A DNA stretch of 7,973 nucleotides from DATJZH01 sp035499215 (GTDB taxonomy: Bacteria; Actinomycetota; Actinomycetes; Streptosporangiales; Streptosporangiaceae). The notes below the pieces were generated by a model, which did not search any database, had not been told where the DNA came from, and worked only from the letters and a program-made list of their open reading frames with translations. The stretch covers positions 1-7,973 of the forward strand of contig DATJZH010000019.1 in the NCBI GenBank assembly GCA_035499215.1, read 5' to 3'. The translations under genes and the position numbers were made by a program. Positions 1 to 5,261 of the stretch are shown piece by piece; position 1 is the stretch's first letter, and every line of letters starts with the position of its first letter.

Positions 1-32
1 CGGGGTCGCAGGTCAGATCGCGCTCTCGCAGG

Positions 33-50
33 GCATCCGCTAGCGGATGC
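33..50. repeat. Perfect 18-bp palindrome over the DUF1707 gene stop
   Basis: GCATCCGCTAGCGGATGC reads the same on both strands. It contains the TAG stop codon (40-42, minus strand) of the DUF1707 gene. As RNA it could fold into a 7-bp stem with a CTAG loop. There is no U-tract after it on the minus strand, so it is not a classical intrinsic terminator. It could still help end transcription or protect the mRNA 3' end. The palindrome is seen directly; any function is inference. Confidence 0.5.
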
Positions 51-645
51 TTTTCGGGTAGCGGACCAGGAGGTCGCCGCCGCGCAGTTGGCCGGTGACC
101 TCCACTCGCAGGGCGACAGGGAAGTCCGGGTCCTGCTGGGGCGGGCGGACCTTGATCTCGGCCATGCTGCGCACGATCACGTCGTTGGCCACGACCACGA
201 TGCCCGGCTTGGTGATCAGCGTCAGGTCGCCGCCGATGCCGAGATCGACGTCGATCGACAGCTGGTCATGGGTGATCACCGCGTTGGTGAAGTCGAGCTT
301 GGCGTTGCCGACGGTCAGCCGGATCTCCATCCGGCGCGGGACCAGCCAGGTTCCGACCCACTCGGCGGTGCCGAAGCGCTTTTCGATCTTCACCACGTCC
401 GTGGACGGGATACTCGGATTCGCCCGCTGCTCCGGCAGGTCCCTGGTGAGCGCGGCCAGCTCCCGCAGGGTGCGGGCGCCCAGCGCCCTCTCCACCCGCT
501 CGTCCAGTTCCTCGGGGGTCAACCGACCCTCCGCCGCCGCGTCACGGAGGGTCTCCACGACGTGGTCCCGATCAGTGTGCGAAGCCCTCAACTCCTGCAG
601 CGCGGCACGATCTGCACTGTCTTCGGCTGACGACTCATCGCTCAT
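40..645 (-). CDS. DUF1707 domain protein with LiaF-like C-terminal beta domain
   Basis: A 201-residue protein. Residues about 20-71 match the actinobacterial DUF1707 (SHOCT-like) domain: LRASHTDRD, the AAAEGRLTPEELDERVERAL stretch, then ARTLRELAALTRDLP. Residues about 83-198 alternate short beta-type segments with glycines (IEIRLTVGNAKLDF-like rhythm; GIGGDLTLITKPGIVVV), resembling the cell-wall-stress LiaF/DUF2154 C-terminal domain. I see no signal peptide or membrane segment, so it is probably cytoplasmic or peripheral. The reading frame stays open far upstream, but that extension is arginine-rich antisense-like sequence overlapping the transposase remnant. I chose ATG 643-645 because the DUF1707 fold starts just after it; the upstream TCTGGGATC is only a weak ribosome site. 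The family function is unknown. DUF1707 proteins are often linked to envelope sensing, but nothing here proves that role. Confidence 0.85.
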   Translation of the reverse strand: MSDESSAEDSADRAALQELRASHTDRDHVVETLRDAAAEGRLTPEELDERVERALGARTLRELAALTRDLPEQRANPSIPSTDVVKIEKRFGTAEWVGTWLVPRRMEIRLTVGNAKLDFTNAVITHDQLSIDVDLGIGGDLTLITKPGIVVVANDVIVRSMAEIKVRPPQQDPDFPVALRVEVTGQLRGGDLLVRYPKSIR

Positions 646-774
646 GATCCCAGACTGGTCGGCCGTCTCAGAATACGCAAGGCAGAGTCGCCGATCTCGA
701 CGCTGGTCGCCCTGGCGGGTGACCCATGGTCGATTCGGGCCTCGGCGGGGGGCGGACGCCGCCGAGCATCGGCG

Positions 775-1064
775 GTGTCTGACTCGTCTTTGCGGGAGGG
801 CGCCTCCATGTTCGCAGACTCGGCGCTGCCACCGTGCTTCATGGCGGTGTCGGGGAACCTGCGGGGGTGTTTCACGGCGCCGGGCTTCGCCACCTTCGCC
901 GCGCTGGTGGCCGGGCTGGTGGCGAATACCGCGCGTGGCACGGTGACCGGGATGCTCGTCGCGGCCGGGCCCGCGCGCACCTGGCCGCATGACCGGGCTC
1001 ACGCGTTCTTCTCCCGCGCCTCGTGGAACACGGAGATCCTGGGGATGCGCCTGTCCCGCCTGAT
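775..1064 (+). pseudogene. DDE transposase remnant, N-terminal part only
   Basis: Read from GTG 775, or ATG 808, the frame gives a segment I recognise from a large family of Streptomyces-type DDE (IS701/IS4-like, DDE_5) transposases: a CFTAPGFATFAALVAGLV stretch, TARGTVTGMLVAAGPARTW, then PHDRAHAFFSRASW and LGMRLSRLIV. These correspond to the usual N-terminal region before the first catalytic Asp. The resemblance stops at about 1064. The frame then runs on into the antisense of the integrase gene, so the catalytic domain is missing. The open frame to 1389 is therefore not a real gene. Family membership is from memory of the motif, not a search. I could not identify terminal inverted repeats or a target duplication in 646-774. 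Confidence 0.65.
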
Positions 1065-1092
1065 CGTAACGGTGCGGGCGCAGATGATCTTG

Positions 1093-2088
1093 CTATATTC
1101 GGTCGCCCGGACTAAGGCGCGCGTGTGCCCGGCGTGCTCGGGCAATCCCGCGAGCTTCGGTGTACTCGCGCACCATGTCATAGGTCTTCCGCCCGGTAAT
1201 ATGCATAAGGTCGTCTGTGGACCCGCCGGACTCCAGCCACTTATCAGCGAACGAGCGGCGGAAGCGGTGCGGGTGGACATTCTGAATGCCGGCTTGCCTG
1301 CCGCGCCGCCCGACCATGTCGCGAATTCCCGAGTCGGTCATATGCGCGGTGTTGTGCCCCTGAACGCCGAGCCAAAGCCAGGGGGATGAGGCCTGGGTGT
1401 GCCGGGCGCGCACGCGTATGTACCCGTCCAGGGCGGCCGCCGCCTTCCTGCCGATCGGCACCCAGGTCTCATCGCCGCCTTTGAGGCGGATACGGAGCTT
1501 CCGCTGTGCGAGGAACACATCGTTGTGGTCCTCGTCGGCTGAGTCGTAGTGCAGGTTCGCGAGCCCAGACACACGCAAGCCGGTATCGATCAGTACGCGC
1601 ATGATCGCGGTATCGCGGCGATCGGCGAACGAGGACCCCTGGCAAGTCCGGAGAAGCCGCGCAAGCTCCTCGTTGCTGAAGAAGGACTGAGCCTTCTTGC
1701 CGACCTTCGGGCCTTCGATCCGGTCCATGGGGTTCGGGTTGGAGCGCTCCTCTTCGCTCGCTAGCCAGCCGAAGAACACCCGCAGGTTGCGGAAGTGCAC
1801 GGCAGCCGACGCCGGCGACGTGCGCTGCTCCTCGGCCAGCAGGAACGCGCGGATGTGCCCGGAGTCAACCCCCTCGACATCCGAGGGCATGTGCTGACCC
1901 ACGAGGAAGGCGTGGAGGAACTTCACCGAGTCGAGGTAGGAACGGATCGTTCTGTTGCTCTTGGCCGCTGCTTCGAGCGCGAGCTGCCACGAGGTGACGA
2001 AGGCAGTGAGGGACGAACCGGCAGGGGCTGGGGTGCCGTCCGGACCTCCCTGGTTGCGCCGCGCTTCTCCCATGCTGGTGACGGACAT
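1093..2088 (-). CDS. Tyrosine recombinase / site-specific integrase
   Basis: A 331-residue phage-integrase-family protein that cuts and rejoins DNA through a 3'-phosphotyrosine intermediate. The N-terminal SAM-like core-binding domain spans about 25-112 (RTIRSYLDSVKFLHAFL, then VHFRNLRVFFGWL). The catalytic domain spans about 133-315: R172 in DTGLRVSGLANL, K203 in the beta-hairpin RLKGGDETW, H274 and R277 in HPHRFRRSFAD, and the nucleophile Y309 in MVREYTEA. The usual His/Trp position nine residues before the Tyr is Arg300. The C-terminus (AHARLSPGDRI) looks natural, so the gene appears complete. The frame is open up to 2247, but I chose ATG 2086-2088 because GGGAGG lies seven bases upstream and conserved sequence begins after it. 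It is transcribed away from the nearby tRNA-Arg gene and abuts a transposase remnant. Probable mobile-element integrase; no excisionase is visible beside it. Confidence 0.9.
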   Translation of the reverse strand: MSVTSMGEARRNQGGPDGTPAPAGSSLTAFVTSWQLALEAAAKSNRTIRSYLDSVKFLHAFLVGQHMPSDVEGVDSGHIRAFLLAEEQRTSPASAAVHFRNLRVFFGWLASEEERSNPNPMDRIEGPKVGKKAQSFFSNEELARLLRTCQGSSFADRRDTAIMRVLIDTGLRVSGLANLHYDSADEDHNDVFLAQRKLRIRLKGGDETWVPIGRKAAAALDGYIRVRARHTQASSPWLWLGVQGHNTAHMTDSGIRDMVGRRGRQAGIQNVHPHRFRRSFADKWLESGGSTDDLMHITGRKTYDMVREYTEARGIARARRAHARLSPGDRI

Positions 2089-2215
2089 GCCGTTGCCTCC
2101 CGCCGACCGGTGCGACCTGTGCCCCGGTGCCCTACTCTTGAGTGGTCGCGGCGGGCATCTCGGAGCAGACGAATCAGAGGCTCTATCACCGCTGTGCTTA
2201 TGTGGTAGCGTAACA

Positions 2216-2239
2216 TCTACCTGTGAAACTGCAGGTAGA
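2216..2239. repeat. 8-bp inverted repeat between integrase and tRNA-Arg
   Basis: TCTACCTG (2216-2223) and CAGGTAGA (2232-2239) are perfect inverted copies separated by eight bases. A further GGTAG (2203-2207) pairs with CTACC nearby. The repeat sits 13 bases before the tRNA 5' end and about 130 bases upstream of the integrase start. It could be an integrase core or arm site, an operator for the integrase, or part of the tRNA promoter region. The repeat is seen; the role is inference. Confidence 0.5.
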
Positions 2240-2252
2240 CGACTCAAGGCGA

Positions 2253-2325
2253 GCGCTCGTAGCTCAACGGATAGAGCATCTGACTACGGATCAGAAGGCT
2301 GGGGGTTCGAGTCCCTCCGAGCGCG
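2253..2325 (+). tRNA. tRNA-Arg (anticodon ACG)
   Basis: A 73-base cloverleaf. Acceptor stem GCGCTCG (2253-2259) pairs with CGAGCGC (2318-2324), discriminator G2325. D arm: GCTC/GAGC. Anticodon stem: TCTGA/TCAGA with loop CTACGGA, anticodon ACG at 2286-2288. Variable loop: AGGCT. T arm: GGGGG TTCGAGT CCCTC with one G-U pair. The 3' CCA is not encoded, as is usual in actinomycetes. It decodes CGU/CGC/CGA codons after A34 is modified to inosine. All stems pair, so it should be functional. tRNA-Arg genes are common integration sites, and this one has integrase sequences on both sides. Confidence 0.96.
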
Positions 2326-2336
2326 CCCAGGTCAAT

Positions 2337-2367
2337 GGCCCCTCCCGATCAAGGAATGGGCCTTCTT
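2337..2367 (+). terminator. Possible weak hairpin downstream of tRNA-Arg
   Basis: GGCCC (2337-2341) can pair with GGGCC (2358-2362), and TCC (2343-2345) with GGA (2353-2355) across a small internal loop. TTCTT follows. It lies 12 bases after the tRNA and could end the tRNA transcript, but the stem is imperfect and the T-tract is interrupted. It overlaps the 3' end of the integrase remnant on the other strand. Confidence 0.3.
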
Positions 2368-2633
2368 GCTAACGCCGATGCTAACAGCGGCGAGCTCGCG
2401 GCCTTCATAACCTGGGCGAACGTGTCCGGTGCTTCGGACAGTTGATGGCTGATCACGTGGGCGTACACACGCAGGGTGATCGACGGATCAGGTGGCGGTA
2501 GTCCTGCAACGTCTTGGGCTTGATCTGCACCGCATGGGCTTCGATCCAGTCTCGGGCGCCGAGATATGCCCCGGCGGCGCCGTTCGGCGGCGATTTTCCG
2601 GCCAAGGGCCTGCTGATAGTCCGGGGTGCTCAC
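2349..2633 (-). pseudogene. Degraded tyrosine integrase (internal deletion plus frameshift)
   Basis: The C-terminal part (2489-2349) encodes DPSITLRVYAHVI followed by a short tail. This is the segment around and after the catalytic Tyr in actinomycete AICE/phage-type integrases; the Tyr of RVYAHV is the expected nucleophile. In the neighbouring frame, 2569-2486 reads AYLGARDWIEAHAVQ and then IKPKTLQDYRHLI, an N-terminal core-binding-domain piece. The N-terminal frame (STPDYQQALGRKIAAERRRR) continues into it if one G is removed from the run at 2569-2572. The middle of the protein, including the Arg, Lys and HxxR catalytic residues, is missing. The deletion junction is at GATCCG (2489-2484). 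The open frame that spans everything is chimeric and cannot be an active recombinase. Its C-terminal end points at the tRNA 3' end 23 bases away, as in pSAM2-like elements. Confidence 0.75.
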
Positions 2634-2938
2634 GTGCCGGTGCCCTTGCCCGTCTGCAGGGTCAGCCAGTCAACCTCGGTGCTGGCCAGGTACTTGTCCC
2701 GCTCGGCCAGGTAGCGGCGGGCAGCCGGGGACCCCTCATGCGCCTCAAACGCGGCCCGGTCCCGGTACAGCTCGTAGAAGATCCGCTGCAGCGGCTGGCC
2801 CTCCACCAGGTGGGAGGCGTACACGAGCGTCCCCGGCTCGTTGGCCTTGATGGCTTCGATGGTCTCGGCTACCAGCCGGTCGTAAGCCTCGGCGCTGGCC
2901 TCGTCCTTGCACGTGAAGCGGACGAACAGACCGAACAT
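2630..2938 (-). CDS. Antibiotic biosynthesis monooxygenase (ABM) fold protein
   Basis: A 102-residue protein of the ABM / quinol-monooxygenase-like dimeric alpha-beta-barrel superfamily. Conserved features are the first strand MFGLFVRFTCKD, the helix YDRLVAETIEAIKANEPGT, then LVYASHLVEGQP (Y40, H43), the strand RIFYELYRDRAAFEAHE (E56, Y58, H67), and a last strand near VDWLTLQ. It is full length for the family. Members act as small cofactor-free oxygenases or have unknown roles; the substrate cannot be told from sequence. I chose ATG 2936-2938 because GGAGGAG ends a few bases before it, instead of the start 12 codons upstream. Its TGA stop overlaps the GTG start of the integrase remnant (GTGA), suggesting translational coupling before that gene decayed. 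An inverted repeat lies just upstream. Confidence 0.85.
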   Translation of the reverse strand: MFGLFVRFTCKDEASAEAYDRLVAETIEAIKANEPGTLVYASHLVEGQPLQRIFYELYRDRAAFEAHEGSPAARRYLAERDKYLASTEVDWLTLQTGKGTGT

Positions 2939-2952
2939 TGCTCTCCTCCACG

Positions 2953-2990
2953 TCGCGTGACGCCATGCTCGCACTCAATGTGCGACGCGA
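2953..2990. promoter_or_regulatory. Nested inverted repeat upstream of the ABM gene
   Basis: TCGCAC (2969-2974), five bases, then GTGCGA (2980-2985) form a perfect inverted repeat. TCGCGT (2953-2958) and ACGCGA (2985-2990) form an outer pair. They lie 15-52 bases before the ABM start codon on the minus strand, where an operator would be expected. I do not see a convincing -10/-35 pair, so the operator role is inference. Confidence 0.35.
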
Positions 2991-3451
2991 ATGCACGAAG
3001 TGTCACGTACTCTCGACGATCCCGCTGCTGGAGGCGGTGCTGGAGACCACCTGGTGCCAGCGAGCCGGCTCGGCCCGGACAAGGCCAAGGTCACACTCTC
3101 CTATGATTGGCCGGCGGTAGGGCAGTTTCCCCGCCAGCACATTCAGTTCCCGCCCTTCACTTCCGGCCATCTTGACAACTCGCCGGGCCATTGGCCGCAA
3201 TCGTTGTGCGGTACCCAGCTTCCTCAAGTTCTTCCTGACCGAGGGATCGGCAAGAAGACCGCCTGACCCGGCTGTCCCGCGAGGTCCGATGGGCAGCCTG
3301 CCGGTGACAGGCCGCCCGTGCCACATACATGCCATATGTCCGGCCGGAAAGCGGACCGTCGAGGCCCGGGCGCAAGCGCAGCGACTGCTGTGCGCGAGCA
3401 GAGATCTCTCACAGCTTTCTCACGAACTGGCAGGACGATACCGGACGCGAC
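2991..3451. other. Intergenic stretch without a recognisable gene
   Basis: About 460 bases between the divergent ABM and Clp-N-domain genes. Open frames exist on both strands (for example minus 3003-3335), but none has a good ribosome site, family resemblance or typical high third-position GC. The composition looks less GC-rich than the flanking genes, which suggests decayed or untranslated DNA. No tRNA, repeat array or strong hairpin was seen. Confidence 0.5.
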
Positions 3452-3498
3452 CGTCAGCCTTAGGTTGACGACCCAGGAGCGTCAACCTAAGATTGACG
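3452..3498 (+). promoter_or_regulatory. Promoter with two 19-bp palindromic operators, leaderless start
   Basis: TTGACG (3465-3470) and TAAGAT (3488-3493) form a near-consensus -35/-10 pair with exactly 17 bases between. Six bases after the -10 comes the ATG (3500), so transcription should start at or next to the A of the start codon, giving a leaderless mRNA; there is no ribosome site. Two copies of one near-palindrome overlie it: CGTCAGCCTTAGGTTGACG (3452-3470) and CGTCAACCTAAGATTGACG (3480-3498), 16 of 19 identical, centres 28 bases apart. The inner half-sites also make a perfect 12-bp inverted repeat (3459-3470 with 3480-3491). One copy covers the -35, the other the -10, the expected layout for repression. 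The HTH protein encoded next is the natural candidate to bind, which is inference. Confidence 0.8.
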
Positions 3499-3499
3499 C

Positions 3500-4234
3500 A
3501 TGACTGAATTTCCGCTCCCCCTGGACAACCTGATCGCCTACGTCCAAGCCCTGCACCCGCAAGGCGGCCCGCTGGACAACCTCTCTGACGCCATGGTGGT
3601 CTCCGCGCGGCTCGACGAACAGTCCGACGCGCTCATCGGATACTTCGTCGACCAGGCGCGCCACTCGGGCGCCTCATGGAGCCAGATCGGGGCGAGCATG
3701 GGCATCACCAAGCAGGCCGCCCAGAAGCGGTTCGTCCGCGACATGGTGCCCGAGGGACAGCAGCTGTTCTCCCGGTTCACCCGGCGAGCCCGCAACGCCC
3801 TCGGCGCCGCCGGGCGGATCGCCGGAGCGGACCCGATCAGCGCGGCGCACCTGGCGGCGGCCCTGCTGACTGAGCCGGAGGGACTGGCAGCCAGGATCAT
3901 CCTGAAAGCCGGGCTGACCAGCGAGCAGGTCTGCACCGCAGTCGGAGCCGGGCCCGCGGCGCCGGGCGAGGACGCGGACGCGGACGCGGACGCCGCAGCC
4001 TTGCGCCAACTGAGCTTCAGCGACGACGGCAAGGCAGCACTCAAGGGCACCCTGAAGGCGGCACTACGGCTCGGCCACAACTACATCGGAACAGAGCACC
4101 TGCTACTCGGGATCTTGTTCGCCGACGGCCATGCCGCTCAGGCACTGGCCTCACTCGGGCTCGACGCCGAGACCACCGAACGGCTGCTGGCGGCCGAAAT
4201 ACAGGAAGTGCAGGCGAATCGGAAGGCCGGTTGA
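3500..4234 (+). CDS. HTH plus Clp N-terminal domain protein, probable autoregulator
   Basis: A 244-residue protein without ATPase modules. Residues 1-56 form a helical region (LDNLIAYVQALHP; LDNLSDAMVVSARLDEQSDA). Residues about 57-79 are a helix-turn-helix: GASWSQIGASMGITKQAAQKRF. Two Clp N-type repeats follow: about 91-147 (FTRRARNALGAAGRI; ISAAHLAAALL) and about 172-238 (FSDDGKAALKGTLKAAL; GHNYIGTEHLLLGIL). An acidic DADADADA linker separates them. In ClpA/ClpC this domain binds adaptors and substrates; here it is fused to a DNA-binding domain, so a transcription factor that senses a protein, peptide or proteotoxic signal is plausible but unproven. ATG 3500 is chosen because the promoter places the transcript start there. 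It is followed by an SDR gene 120 bases later on the same strand. Confidence 0.88.
   Translation: MTEFPLPLDNLIAYVQALHPQGGPLDNLSDAMVVSARLDEQSDALIGYFVDQARHSGASWSQIGASMGITKQAAQKRFVRDMVPEGQQLFSRFTRRARNALGAAGRIAGADPISAAHLAAALLTEPEGLAARIILKAGLTSEQVCTAVGAGPAAPGEDADADADAAALRQLSFSDDGKAALKGTLKAALRLGHNYIGTEHLLLGILFADGHAAQALASLGLDAETTERLLAAEIQEVQANRKAG
3971..3994 (+). repeat. Tandem GACGCG hexamer repeat inside the Clp-N gene
   Basis: GACGCG is repeated three times and followed by GACGCC (3971-3994), encoding alternating Asp-Ala residues (about 158-165) in the linker between the two Clp N repeats. Such a hexamer run can change length by slippage without breaking the frame, so the linker length may differ between strains. 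Confidence 0.75.
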
Positions 4235-4354
4235 CGGCGATCCCCCGATGCCGGCAGCGCCGGGCGCTTCACCGAGCTGGAACCATTCATGGCCGCGAGG
4301 ACCGCTTGCGAGCTGCCCGGCAGATCACGGGCCCACGCACACGAAAGTGCCGAG

Positions 4355-5101
4355 ATGGAACTTGAACTGCAGGGACGGACCGCCGTCGTGATCGGCGGGT
4401 CGAGCGGGATCGGTGCGGCTGTGTCAGGTGTGCTTGCCGCAGAGGGCTGCGATGTGGCCGTGACATACCGAAGCTCCCCCGGACGAGCTGAGCAGGCCGC
4501 TGCCGTCGTGCGGAGCCACGGACGACGCGCGTGGGTCGCACCGCTGGACTTGAGCGCACCGGAACGGGCGGCTCGGGGTGCTCTGGCCCTGGCCAGCATC
4601 CTGCAGCGACTCGATGTCCTCGTGCTCTGCGCGGGCCACAACATCGTCACGCCGTACACGCAGATCACCGCGGACGAATGGGGCGCCGTCCTGAACGCCA
4701 ATCTCACCGGTGCGTTCTTCGCCCTACAGTCGATGACTCCGGCGATCCGCCCTGGCGGCAGCATCGTCACTGTGGCCAGCGTCGCCGCGCACACGGGCGC
4801 TCCCCAGCACATGCACTACGCGGCCGCCAAGGCCGGGCTCGTCAACCTCACCAGGTCTTTCGCACGCGAGCTGGCTCCGCAAGTTCGCGTCAACTGCGTG
4901 GCCCCGGGCATCACGCTGACCCCGATGGGCGCCGACACGGCCGCGAGCCTCCCCGATGACTACGCGCAGAAGAGCCTGCTCCTCCAGCGCTATGCCACCC
5001 CCAGGCGGTTGGCTCAGATGATCGCCGTCGTCGCGAGCCCGGTCAGCGAGTACATGACCGGCGTAACCATCGACGTCAACAGCGGCCGGCACCTCCGCTG
5101 A
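4355..5101 (+). CDS. Short-chain dehydrogenase/reductase (SDR), FabG-like
   Basis: A 248-residue classical SDR, the usual length. Cofactor-binding motif GGSSGIG (G14, G18, G20) with R39 after the second strand (VAVTYRSS), which favours NADPH. LDLSAPE (64-70) supplies the adenine-binding Asp. The structural NNAG motif is altered to LCAG (91-94). Catalytic residues: N116 (LNANLTGA), S142 (VASVAAHTG), Y155 and K159 (YAAAK). PGITLTPM (184-191) and a TGVTIDVNSG (235-244) end are typical of the FabG/3-oxoacyl-reductase-like branch. The substrate is unknown. The frame opens at 4289, but homology starts at MELELQGRTAVVIGG, so I chose ATG 4355; the ribosome site is weak there. It is convergent with hypX and could be co-transcribed with the upstream Clp-N gene, though the 120-base gap makes that uncertain. 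Confidence 0.9.
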   Translation: MELELQGRTAVVIGGSSGIGAAVSGVLAAEGCDVAVTYRSSPGRAEQAAAVVRSHGRRAWVAPLDLSAPERAARGALALASILQRLDVLVLCAGHNIVTPYTQITADEWGAVLNANLTGAFFALQSMTPAIRPGGSIVTVASVAAHTGAPQHMHYAAAKAGLVNLTRSFARELAPQVRVNCVAPGITLTPMGADTAASLPDDYAQKSLLLQRYATPRRLAQMIAVVASPVSEYMTGVTIDVNSGRHLR

Positions 5102-5261
5102 CGGCGGTCTCGCTCGGGGTCGTCCCGCCGCGAAGCGCCAAGATCGTGGCCCGCCTGGATCGCCCAGACCTACCCGGCTGTCAGTGCGATGACGTCAACC
5201 GATCTCAGGCGTTCGCTGCGCCAGGCCGGCGCCCCCGGTCCGGTCGGCGAGCTCGAGCGTG

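Noticed and set aside
95..946. A 283-codon open frame on the plus strand
   Set aside because: Antisense to the DUF1707 gene; Ser/Arg-rich with no domain. Only the separate frame from 775 carries the transposase similarity.
2137..2248. CTTGAGT (2137-2143) and ACTCAAG (2242-2248), the two halves of the HspR-type HAIR operator
   Set aside because: The halves are about 100 bases apart, not the seven-base spacing HspR needs, so chance is the simplest explanation.
2560..2633. XRE-type HTH reading of the LGRKIAAERRRRGIS segment at the start of the integrase remnant
   Set aside because: Only one helix-like stretch is present and the one-base frame correction joins it to an integrase core-binding segment, which explains it better.
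3003..3335. Minus-strand 110-codon open frame between the ABM and Clp-N genes
   Set aside because: No ribosome site, no recognised domain, and atypical codon use for this genome. I left it unannotated, though a database search could change that.
5100..5132. Possible terminator after the SDR gene (CGGCGG and CCGCCG with an inner CGGG/CCCG)
   Set aside because: Short GC-only stems occur everywhere in this sequence and no T-tract follows.
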